From positions 18,758 through 62,945 of the forward strand of contig ONRP01000020.1 in the NCBI GenBank assembly GCA_900320245.1: a DNA stretch of 44,188 nucleotides. The letters are read 5' to 3'. How positions within the stretch are numbered: the stretch's first letter is position 1; each line of letters opens with the position of its first letter. Shown one piece after another: positions 6,825 through 13,491 of the stretch. The notes beneath the pieces are model-generated. The model did no database searches. It was not told the origin of the DNA and saw nothing but the letters and a program-made list of their open reading frames with translations. The stretch comes from an uncultured Prevotellaceae bacterium (GTDB lineage Bacteria; Bacteroidota; Bacteroidia; Bacteroidales; Muribaculaceae). A program made the translations under genes and the position numbers.

Positions 6825-7682
6825 ATGAAAAAGATTGTACTTTTATTCGCAACAATGCTTGCCATAGCACAAGCACAGGCCGCTGCCCCCGATACAGTGA
6901 CCGTCATCGAACATCCTAACCAGGTCATCATCACCGAGACACCGACAGGCTCATTGGTAAAGGTGATCGGGTCAAAAGAAAAAGATGACTATAGTTACAC
7001 CTATACGATGCAACACTCGGGAAACGATACGGTTCACACTTCGCAGTCTACAGACTGGGAACTGAATCTGCCGTTCATGAAGAGCAGTAACAAGGAGTAC
7101 CACTGGAGCATCGTTTCTTCTGGATTATACTTCGGAGCAGGACTCAGCACGTCCTATGATATGGTCAATAACTGCTTCAACTGGGGTCTCCTTAACATCG
7201 CCAGCCTCAATTACAACACACTACATGGGCAGCAATTCTCAATTGGCGTGGGCTATGACAACCAGCGTTTCTCGCTCAAGCGCCCCAACTGCTTTGTCAT
7301 GGACGAAGCGACCAACATTGTGGGCATCGACTCTTATCCCGAGGGCACCGTCGACCGTTCATCGGTCCTCTCGGTCAGAGCCATCCAATTTCCGCTCCAA
7401 TTCCAGCAGTTCATAGGGAAAAATTTCCACATCACATTGGGCGGAACCATGAACTGGAATGTGTATGCCAAGTGCAACACCCATTATAAGGTCAACAAGA
7501 CCCACTACGATGTGTCTTATCGCGGAATCAAGCAGAACAAGTTGACCTTTGATGTATATGGCGCTTTGTCCTATAACCGCTTTGGCATTTACTGCCGCTA
7601 TAGCCCCTGTAACGTGTTCAAGAAGGGCTACGGTCCCGAAATCAAGAACACCTGGATGCTGGGCGTTGCCATCGCCTTGTAA
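6825..7682 (+). CDS. Outer-membrane beta-barrel protein of the ECF operon, paralogue of 4489-5256
   Basis: 285 residues: signal peptide (MKKIVLLFATMLAIAQAQAA), then about 65 residues of Thr/Val-rich linker (residues 22-85) not shared with its paralogue, then a barrel domain very similar to that of the 4489 gene. Shared landmarks are LLNIASLNYNTLHGQQFSIG, the segment SLKRPNC, the strand IQFPLQFQQFIGKNFHITLG, MNWNVYAKCNTHYKVNK, GIYCRYSPCNVFKKGYGPEI and a final NTWMLGVAIAL. The signal peptides are also alike. It is the last gene of the sigma operon and ends before a convergent terminator. Substrate and function are unknown; it may be a sensor partner or target of the sigma factor. Confidence 0.8.
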   Translation: MKKIVLLFATMLAIAQAQAAAPDTVTVIEHPNQVIITETPTGSLVKVIGSKEKDDYSYTYTMQHSGNDTVHTSQSTDWELNLPFMKSSNKEYHWSIVSSGLYFGAGLSTSYDMVNNCFNWGLLNIASLNYNTLHGQQFSIGVGYDNQRFSLKRPNCFVMDEATNIVGIDSYPEGTVDRSSVLSVRAIQFPLQFQQFIGKNFHITLGGTMNWNVYAKCNTHYKVNKTHYDVSYRGIKQNKLTFDVYGALSYNRFGIYCRYSPCNVFKKGYGPEIKNTWMLGVAIAL

Positions 7683-7735
7683 ACGACAACAGTCGATACG
7701 TCAGCCTCATTTTAGGGCTGTAATCAATAATCATC

Positions 7736-7775
7736 AACAAAAAGAGTTAGGAAACCGCAATGTCTCCTAACTCTT
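7736..7775. terminator. Bidirectional terminator between convergent genes
   Basis: AAGAGTTAGGA (7742-7752) pairs perfectly with TCCTAACTCTT (7765-7775) around a 12-base loop. On the minus strand it is followed by TTTTTG; on the plus strand by the T-rich ATCTTTTATC. It serves the barrel gene (plus) and the hydrolase gene (minus). Confidence 0.85.
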
Positions 7776-7791
7776 ATCTTTTATCTATTAT

Positions 7792-8433
7792 CTACAAAAA
7801 GGGGTTGCACCGTTTCTCGTCGGCGATGGTGGTCGTGGGTCCGTGGCCCGACGCGATGACCGTCTCATCGGGTAACGGCAGAATCTTCTCGTGGATGCTA
7901 TTGATGAGTTGCGCCATGTCACCGCCCATGAGGTCGGTGCGCCCCACACTGCCGTTGAAGATGGTGTCACCGCTGATGAGCAACCCGCTTTGTGACAGAT
8001 AAAAGGCGAGACCGCCTGGTGAGTGCCCGGGCACATGCAGCACCTGAATCATCTCGTCGCCCAGGGGAATAGTATCGCCATCGGCAAGGTTGCGGTCAAG
8101 TTCCAGCGGTTGGGTTTCTATATTGATATGGAATTGAGCCACTTGTTCGGGCAGTTCACGGCCCAACTGAGCGTCCAAGGCACTGCCGCACACGTCGGCC
8201 CCAGTCTGGTCGGCCAGCCATCGTGCTCCGGTGATATGGTCAATGTGCAAGTGGGTGAGCAGGATGTGTTTAACGTTCAACTCTTGACCTTTTATGAATT
8301 TGTCCACCATCTCGCGCTCGGCATCACGCATCATGCCCGGGTCAACGACCACGGCATCATGTGTCGCTTCGTCCCACAGGATATACATATTCTCGCCAAA
8401 CATGTTGACGGTCATCATTGTCGCATTAATCAT
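7792..8433 (-). CDS. Metallo-beta-lactamase-fold hydrolase (glyoxalase II-like)
   Basis: 213-residue cytosolic hydrolase of the MBL fold. Metal ligands are visible in THLHIDH (about residue 60-66), HVPGHSPGG, SGDTIF and the late histidine in SGHGPTT. The HxHxDH plus GHSPGG pattern and the length are typical of YcbL/glyoxalase II-like enzymes, which hydrolyse thioesters such as S-lactoylglutathione analogues; the substrate here is not determinable. It overlaps the rsmG stop codon (ATGA), which supports the first ATG at 8433 although two further Met codons follow within six residues. It is the last gene of a three-gene minus-strand operon. Confidence 0.92.
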   Translation of the reverse strand: MINATMMTVNMFGENMYILWDEATHDAVVVDPGMMRDAEREMVDKFIKGQELNVKHILLTHLHIDHITGARWLADQTGADVCGSALDAQLGRELPEQVAQFHINIETQPLELDRNLADGDTIPLGDEMIQVLHVPGHSPGGLAFYLSQSGLLISGDTIFNGSVGRTDLMGGDMAQLINSIHEKILPLPDETVIASGHGPTTTIADEKRCNPFL

Positions 8434-9050
8434 AACGGCAAATAAATGATTTTTTTGGTTTTGAAAAAGTCTTCCTTGAAATAACTCGACAGTTCGTCGA
8501 TGAGCACCTGGTTTTTGTATTTTGCCACTTCGGCACTCAGGTCACCACCTTTGAGGCAGATGAGTCCGTTGGGCACAGCATTGCGGTCCTCGCCATCGAT
8601 GAGGCGTTTGACCAGCGGCACAATGTCGCCAAGGTCCATCACGGCACGGCTCACCACGAAGTCGAACTTGCCTTTCACTTCTTTCACATCGCCATGCTGG
8701 AAAGTGACATTCTGGAGGCCGATGCGCTCGGCTATATCGGCTGCCACCCGCAATTTCTTGCCGATACGGTCCACCAGGTGGAACGAGACCTCAGGGTAAT
8801 AGATGGCTAAGGGCAGACCTGGCAGTCCCCCACCCGTCCCCAGATCCATCACCCGTGAGCCTGGCGTGAACTTGACGAACTTCACGATACCGAGTGAATG
8901 CAGCAGGTGGTTCACCTCCAGGTTGTCGATGTCCTTGCGCGAGATGACGTTAATCTTGGCGTTCCACTCGGGGTATAACGTCTCGAGTTGCGCCATCTGA
9001 TTGCGCTGCGCATCGGTAAGTTCAGGGAAATATTTCAGTATGAGTTCCAC
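8430..9050 (-). CDS. rsmG: 16S rRNA (guanine527-N7)-methyltransferase RsmG
   Basis: RsmG (GidB) methylates N7 of G527 in 16S rRNA using S-adenosylmethionine. The 206-residue protein has the family's length and the Rossmann motif VMDLGTGGGLPGLPLAIYYP at about residues 67-86, followed by VDRIGKKLRV and FDFVVSRAVMDL. The start codon is GTG (9048-9050); the reading ELILKYFPELTDAQ after it matches the N-terminus expected for Bacteroidales homologues, so this start is preferred to any internal ATG. Its stop overlaps the ATG of the downstream hydrolase. The upstream DUF3298 lipoprotein gene ends 39 bases before, probably in the same transcript. Confidence 0.95.
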   Translation of the reverse strand: MELILKYFPELTDAQRNQMAQLETLYPEWNAKINVISRKDIDNLEVNHLLHSLGIVKFVKFTPGSRVMDLGTGGGLPGLPLAIYYPEVSFHLVDRIGKKLRVAADIAERIGLQNVTFQHGDVKEVKGKFDFVVSRAVMDLGDIVPLVKRLIDGEDRNAVPNGLICLKGGDLSAEVAKYKNQVLIDELSSYFKEDFFKTKKIIYLPL

Positions 9051-9089
9051 TACAGCAGTCGTTTATTGGAGTGTAGAAAAATCACTTGA

Positions 9090-9932
9090 TTAAAAACGCT
9101 CGAGAATGCTGCCTTCACACATGCAGGCTTCCAGGTCATCGTAGGAGATGGTGATTTTGGGCTCGCCGACGGCTTCTACAGCCAGTTCGTTGGGCAGATA
9201 ACTCCAGGTGACACCTTTGTCGTCAAAGTAGAAGTTGCGTGTCACAGTGATGTTCTCGACATTGAAGTAGCCCAAATCGTTGAGTTGCTCATTGCCGGTC
9301 GCGTTGTTCTGGGCCATGAGTTGCTGGCGCAGCAGTTGGCACACATCGGCAACAGCATCGTCACGGAAGAGGTTATTGACATCGATGTAGGTCTGAGTCT
9401 TCACATCAAAACTGTAGTAACGATGGGTGACCGAGGCTACTTTGTCATTCTTCTTCACCACATCGACACGCTCAAACGTCACCACGCCGTTCTGGTTGTA
9501 GATGGGAGTGACACGCGTGGTGGTCACATACTTGAGGACCGTAGCGTCATCGCTCTCGTCACCCTCCTTGTCAGCGGGTTCGCGCATGAAATCGTATTGG
9601 TGCAGGCTGTTAGCCACTACCTGTCGCATGGCATCGTTCAGCGAGAGCGTGTCGCCCGACTCGAGAACGTAGGAGGCAAAGAGGCGTTGAAGGCTGTCGA
9701 CAGCAGCACCCTCGCCGGTGCTGACGGGATAGTCGATGGTGGCCTCGCTGCTGATGGTGCATCGTTCGCCATTGCTCATCGTGAAACCCGATTCGTCACT
9801 CAACTGCTGGGTTTTGACCTTGACGGCAAGTTTGCCGTCGCCGCCATGCACCTTCCCTGTCTTGGTGCAGGAGAAGAGCAATCCCGTGATTGACAGCAAT
9901 ATAAACAGGGAGATAACCTTCGTTTTCATCAT
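9090..9932 (-). CDS. DUF3298 domain lipoprotein
   Basis: Probable outer-envelope lipoprotein of 280 residues from the ATG at 9932 (a second ATG follows directly). The signal sequence MMKTKVISLFILLSITGLLF is followed by SC, giving a lipobox with Cys at residue 22. The open frame runs further upstream to 10001, but that part (PSCFSPNLYYL) crosses the promoter and is unlikely to be translated. The C-terminal 90 residues carry the DUF3298/RsiV-like signature: THRYYSFDVKTQTYIDVNNL, then VTRNFYFDDKGVTWSYLPNE and a final ITISYDDLEAC. In other bacteria this domain binds lysozyme in the anti-sigma factor RsiV, but here there is no TM anti-sigma part, so function is unknown. It is the first gene of an operon with rsmG. 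Confidence 0.85.
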   Translation of the reverse strand: MMKTKVISLFILLSITGLLFSCTKTGKVHGGDGKLAVKVKTQQLSDESGFTMSNGERCTISSEATIDYPVSTGEGAAVDSLQRLFASYVLESGDTLSLNDAMRQVVANSLHQYDFMREPADKEGDESDDATVLKYVTTTRVTPIYNQNGVVTFERVDVVKKNDKVASVTHRYYSFDVKTQTYIDVNNLFRDDAVADVCQLLRQQLMAQNNATGNEQLNDLGYFNVENITVTRNFYFDDKGVTWSYLPNELAVEAVGEPKITISYDDLEACMCEGSILERF

Positions 9933-9962
9933 CTTTTGGCTTTGTGTGTAGTTATTAATTTT

Positions 9963-9994
9963 GCTAAGGTAGTATAAATTTGGCGAAAAGCAAC
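9963..9994 (-). promoter_or_regulatory. Promoter of the DUF3298-rsmG-hydrolase operon
   Basis: On the minus strand GTTG (9991-9994) is followed after 20 bases by TACCTTAG (9963-9970), a one-mismatch fit to TAnnTTTG. Transcription would start about 25 bases before the ATG at 9932. Confidence 0.5.
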
Positions 9995-10028
9995 TTGGCA
10001 AAAGGATTTTTTTGCCGAATTTTTTAAG

Positions 10029-10090
10029 AAATCAGGCTGCGCCTCAACAAAACTCAAATAAATTTGGTTTTGTATTCGGCTTGCACTAAT
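10029..10090 (+). repeat. Promoter-bearing palindromic repeat, copy 1 of tandem pair
   Basis: 62-base unit identical to 10098-10159. It contains the left box CTGCGCCTCAA (10037-10047), an imperfect palindrome with arms CAAAAC-T-CAAAT (10048-10059) and ATTTG-GTTTTG (10062-10072) with one bulged T at 10054, and the right box TTCGGCTTGCACT (10075-10087). TTTG at 10063-10066 and TAATGTTG at 10087-10094, 20 bases apart, form a promoter with one mismatch in the -7 element. A diverged relative is at 33460-33528. Confidence 0.9.
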
Positions 10091-10097
10091 GTTGGAT

Positions 10098-10159
10098 AAA
10101 TCAGGCTGCGCCTCAACAAAACTCAAATAAATTTGGTTTTGTATTCGGCTTGCACTAAT
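10098..10159 (+). repeat. Promoter-bearing palindromic repeat, copy 2 of tandem pair
   Basis: Exact 62-base copy of 10029-10090, offset by 69 bases. Sequence identity stops right after ACTAAT: copy 1 continues GTTGG, copy 2 continues TTTGC, so only copy 2 has a perfect -7 element. Confidence 0.9.
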
Positions 10160-10163
10160 TTTG
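10132..10163 (+). promoter_or_regulatory. Promoter of the S1-fucosidase-YwqG operon inside the repeat
   Basis: TTTG (10132-10135), 20 bases, TAATTTTG (10156-10163): perfect consensus. The -33 element lies in the right arm of the repeat palindrome and the spacer holds the right box TTCGGCTTGCAC. The ATG is 21 bases downstream of the -7 element. Confidence 0.75.
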
Positions 10164-10184
10164 CAAAAAAAGTAAAGAAAAGCA

Positions 10185-11018
10185 ATGAAGATAGGAGAAT
10201 ACAACGAGTTGCGCATCAACCGAATGGTCGATTTTGGCGCATACCTCATCGACGAAGACACCCACGAGGTGTTGCTGCCCAAGCGCTACCTTACACCCGA
10301 TATGCAGGTGGGCAACAACATACGTGTGTTTGTTTATAACGACAGTGAGAACCGCCCAGTTGCTACTACCGAGCAACCCCACGCCGTTGTGGGCGACTTC
10401 GCCCTGATGCGTGTCAAGGCGGTGAACCAGGTGGGCGCCTTTCTGGACTGGGGCCTTGTGGCCAAAGACCTGCTGGTGCCCTTCGGTGAGCAGCGCGTTG
10501 ACATGAAAGTGGGCCGCAGTTACGTCGTACGTGTTTATCTCGACGAGGCCAGCCACCGCATTGTCGCGAGTGCCAAACTTGCCAAGTTCCTTAACCGCAC
10601 CGACCCCGATTACTACCATCGCCAGAAGGTGGAGGTGCTCGTCGTGCAGCGCAGTGATCTGGGCTACCGTGTCATAGTAGATAATGCCCATTGGGGCCAG
10701 ATTTACCAGAACGAGACCTATCAGGATGTGAATGTCGGTGACCGCCTGACGGCATTTGTCAAGCAGGTGCGTCCCGATGGCAAGATAGACCTTACCCTTG
10801 CCAAGATTGAAAAAATGCGTGTCGACGACCTGGCTGATCGCATCTTGGACTACCTTGAGAGTCACGGCGGCGAGATGAAACTCACCGACAAGAGCGATCC
10901 CGACGCCATCAATCAGGCTTTCAACTGCAGCAAGAAAGACTTCAAGAAAGCCCTTGGCCTGTTGTACAAACAACAGAGAGTCACACTGGGCGACACCGTC
11001 AAATTAGCGAAATTATAA
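10185..11018 (+). CDS. S1-domain RNA-binding protein, CvfB/YitL family
   Basis: 277 residues, matching the CvfB-like family of RNA-binding proteins with several S1-like OB domains and a C-terminal winged helix. The first OB segment is MKIGEYNELRINRMVDFGAY with LIDEDTHEVLLPKRY; the second is FALMRVKAVNQVGAFLDWGL with KDLLVPFGEQ; the third is GYRVIVDNAHWGQIYQNETY to LTAFVKQVRPDGKIDLTL. The winged helix is from about residue 215 (RILDYLESHGGEMKLTDKSD, then FNCSKKDFKKALGLLYKQ). In Staphylococcus CvfB affects virulence gene expression; the role in Bacteroidales is not known to me. It is the first gene after the duplicated repeat promoter and lies 11 bases before a fucosidase gene. Confidence 0.92.
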   Translation: MKIGEYNELRINRMVDFGAYLIDEDTHEVLLPKRYLTPDMQVGNNIRVFVYNDSENRPVATTEQPHAVVGDFALMRVKAVNQVGAFLDWGLVAKDLLVPFGEQRVDMKVGRSYVVRVYLDEASHRIVASAKLAKFLNRTDPDYYHRQKVEVLVVQRSDLGYRVIVDNAHWGQIYQNETYQDVNVGDRLTAFVKQVRPDGKIDLTLAKIEKMRVDDLADRILDYLESHGGEMKLTDKSDPDAINQAFNCSKKDFKKALGLLYKQQRVTLGDTVKLAKL

Positions 11019-11029
11019 ACAGAGACATC

Positions 11030-12490
11030 ATGCGATACAGACTATTGTTGATAATAGCGGCCTGTGTGGTTGGCATGGGAGCAATGGCCGATAACAGCGA
11101 TGCCCCCGAACCCTGTGGCCCCCTGCCAACACCACAGCAGGTGGCCTGGCAACGTCTCGAGACCTACGCATTTATCCACTTCGGCCCCAACACGTTTACT
11201 GACAAGGAATGGGGCTACGGTGACACGCCGGCCGAGACATTCAACCCCACCCGACTCGACTGTGAACAATGGGTGCAGACCATTGTCAAGGCGGGCATGA
11301 AGGGCGTGATTCTCACCTGCAAGCATCATGACGGTTTCTGCTTGTGGCCCTCACGCTACACCGACTACAGTGTGGCTTCGTCGACGTGGCGTGATGGTCG
11401 TGGCGATGTGGTCAGGGAATTGTCGGACGCCTGCAAGAAGTACGGCATCCGTTTCGGTGTCTATCTGTCACCATGGGACCGCCATCAGGCAAGTTACGGC
11501 ACCGCCGAGTATGTAACCTACTACTATAACCAGTTGGAAGAACTGATGACGCAGTATGGCGACGTGTTCGAGGTGTGGTTTGACGGTGCCAACGGTGGTG
11601 ACGGTTGGTATGGCGGAGCATGCGAAACGCGGCAGATTGACCGCAGCACCTATTACAACTATCCCAAAGCCTGGGGTATCGTGAACCGCCTTCAGCCCAA
11701 TGCCATCATCTTCTCGGACGGCGGCCCCGGCTGTCGCTGGGTGGGCAACGAGAAAGGCTATGCCAACGCCACCAACTGGGCGTTCCTGCGCGGCAAGGAG
11801 GTCTATCCCGGCTATCCTCAATATGAGGAACTGCAGTCGGGCCATGCCGACGGCGACATGTGGTGCGCCAGCGAGTGCAACACCAGCATCCGACCGGGAT
11901 GGTTCTACCACGAGAGCGAGGACGACAAGGTCAAGACCGTCGAGGAATTGACCGACCTGTATTACCGCAGCGTGGGCCATGGCGGCACATTCCTGCTCAA
12001 CTTCCCTGTGGACCGTGAAGGCCTGATTCACCCCATTGACTCGGTGACCGCCGTGCAGTGGCATGAACGCATCAGCCAGGAAATGGAGGTCAACCTGCTC
12101 GATGGTGCCAAGTTCAGCGCCAGCGACACCCGCAACGAGCGATACAGTGCAGCCATGATGGGTGATGACAACTGGGATACCTATTGGGCCGCAAGCGACG
12201 GCGTGACCGCTGCCGACATTGTCATCAAGACCAAGAAGGATGTGACGCTCAACCGCATCCTGCTGCAGGAATACATTCCGCTGGGCCAACGCGTCAAGGC
12301 CTTTGTCATCGAGTACAAGACCTGTTGTGGCAAGTGGGTGCCCGTAATCGTTGACGAGGAGACGACGACCATCGGCTACAAACGCATCGTTCGTTTCCAC
12401 GAGAAAACCGCCAAGGAGTGGCGCATCCGCATCGTTGACAGCCGTGCGTGCCCGTGTATCAACAACATCGAAGGCTATTATGCTAAATAG
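11030..12490 (+). CDS. GH29 alpha-L-fucosidase with C-terminal F5/8-type carbohydrate-binding domain
   Basis: Secreted exo-glycosidase of 486 residues that should remove terminal alpha-L-fucose from host or plant glycans. A signal peptide (MRYRLLLIIAACVVGMGAMA) precedes the (beta/alpha)8 catalytic domain: AFIHFGPNTFTDKEWGYG, the substrate-binding HHDGFCLWPS, SPWDRHQASYG, and the nucleophile Asp185 in VWFDGANGG. The length of loops and the EVWFDGANGG context fit the GH29-B (1,3/1,4-linkage) type, by inference. From about residue 355 a discoidin/F5/8-like domain follows (AAMMGDDNWDTYWAASDG to EWRIRIVDSRACPCINNIEG). There is no lipobox. It sits 11 bases after the S1-domain gene, an unusual partner, and no SusCD pair is nearby. 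Confidence 0.95.
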   Translation: MRYRLLLIIAACVVGMGAMADNSDAPEPCGPLPTPQQVAWQRLETYAFIHFGPNTFTDKEWGYGDTPAETFNPTRLDCEQWVQTIVKAGMKGVILTCKHHDGFCLWPSRYTDYSVASSTWRDGRGDVVRELSDACKKYGIRFGVYLSPWDRHQASYGTAEYVTYYYNQLEELMTQYGDVFEVWFDGANGGDGWYGGACETRQIDRSTYYNYPKAWGIVNRLQPNAIIFSDGGPGCRWVGNEKGYANATNWAFLRGKEVYPGYPQYEELQSGHADGDMWCASECNTSIRPGWFYHESEDDKVKTVEELTDLYYRSVGHGGTFLLNFPVDREGLIHPIDSVTAVQWHERISQEMEVNLLDGAKFSASDTRNERYSAAMMGDDNWDTYWAASDGVTAADIVIKTKKDVTLNRILLQEYIPLGQRVKAFVIEYKTCCGKWVPVIVDEETTTIGYKRIVRFHEKTAKEWRIRIVDSRACPCINNIEGYYAK

Positions 12491-12520
12491 TTAGGAGTTA
12501 GAAGTTAGGAGTTAGAAGTT
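12490..12520 (+). repeat. Short tandem repeat between fucosidase and YwqG-like genes
   Basis: Unit GTTAGGAGTTAGAA occurs at 12490-12503 and 12504-12517, followed by GTT. It starts inside the fucosidase stop codon and ends 3 bases before the next ATG. It contains AGGAG-like stretches that may resemble ribosome binding sites but are more likely slippage products. Confidence 0.75.
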
Positions 12521-12523
12521 ATT

Positions 12524-13360
12524 ATGGAACAAGTGAGTGAACGCGCATTGCGCATTGCTGAGGAAATCAGGCGCAGAACGGAATGTGAACACTACCGACT
12601 CATGCTCAACGAGGAGCATGTGCCGACCATCACCGATAGCAAAATCGGGGGTCTCCCCTACTGGCCTGCCAACAAAGAATACCCTGTCGACCAGCAGGGC
12701 AAACCCATGTTGATGCTTATGCAGGTCAACTGTGCCCAGTCAGGGCTGCAGGCACCCCTCCCCGACCACGGAATGCTGCAATGGTTCATCAGCCTTAACC
12801 CCGAGTTGATGTATGGCTGCCGTGGCAACTATGATGACCAAGGGACGGGCTTCCACATCGTCTATCATGATGAGATCGGCGAGAGTGCCACTCCAGCCGG
12901 GGTGCCCACCCATGACACAGTAGATGATATGCTCACTCCCGTCAAGCGCGAAACGGCCATCGACGTCGTTATCGAGCAAACGGTCATGGGCGTGAGTGAC
13001 GGCAGGTTTAATCAACTGTTCTTTGATCTCGTCAAAGAAATCACAGGCGCTGAGCCCAGTGACAAGCGGTGGTATCAATACCTGGATAACGACGATTGCC
13101 TATATTATGAGAAAGAACTGGGAATGAAGCGTCCCTCCCACCAGATATTAGGATACCCCCATTACACCCAAGAAGAGGCGCGTCGCAGCATCGAAGTTCA
13201 CGACTCGTTGCTATTCCAACTCGATTCCCAGTTCTCCACCATCGACCGCAAAGCCCTGGTGATGTGGGGCGACATGGGCAGCGGCTTTATCTTCATCAAT
13301 CGTGATGACCTTGCTGCCCGTGACTTCACACGCACCTACTACTGCTGGGATTGCGGCTGA
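12524..13360 (+). CDS. YwqG-like protein (DUF1963)
   Basis: 278-residue cytosolic protein of the YwqG/DUF1963 family. Family landmarks are the early SKIGGLPYWPANKEYPVDQQ followed by LMQVNC, the central GMLQWFIS, GYPHYTQEE near residue 210, and the C-terminal LLFQLDSQF with MWGDMGSGFIFINRDDLAA and a final ARDFTRTYYCWDCG. The biochemical role of the family is unknown. It follows the fucosidase by 33 bases of tandem repeat and is probably the last gene of the operon starting at 10185. No signal peptide is present, so it does not act with the secreted fucosidase directly. Confidence 0.9.
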   Translation: MEQVSERALRIAEEIRRRTECEHYRLMLNEEHVPTITDSKIGGLPYWPANKEYPVDQQGKPMLMLMQVNCAQSGLQAPLPDHGMLQWFISLNPELMYGCRGNYDDQGTGFHIVYHDEIGESATPAGVPTHDTVDDMLTPVKRETAIDVVIEQTVMGVSDGRFNQLFFDLVKEITGAEPSDKRWYQYLDNDDCLYYEKELGMKRPSHQILGYPHYTQEEARRSIEVHDSLLFQLDSQFSTIDRKALVMWGDMGSGFIFINRDDLAARDFTRTYYCWDCG

Positions 13361-13410
13361 TGCAATCTGAATATCAGAAAATAACGGATATTACCGATGC
13401 TTGTCGGTTG

Positions 13411-13446
13411 AAAACAAAAATAGGCGTGCCCATCAGAGCACGCCTA
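13411..13446 (-). terminator. Rho-independent terminator of nrdJ
   Basis: TAGGCGTGC (13421-13429) pairs perfectly with GCACGCCTA (13438-13446); on the minus strand it is followed by TTTTTGTTTT. It may also stop plus-strand transcripts from the YwqG operon less efficiently. Confidence 0.85.
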
Positions 13447-13491
13447 ACTTGAATGTGACTTTTGCTTTACATTAATTGATGTGTCTATACC

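Noticed and set aside
9929-10282. 117-codon minus-strand frame across the tandem repeat
   Set aside because: It merely translates the two repeat copies (the same peptide twice) and would cross two promoters.
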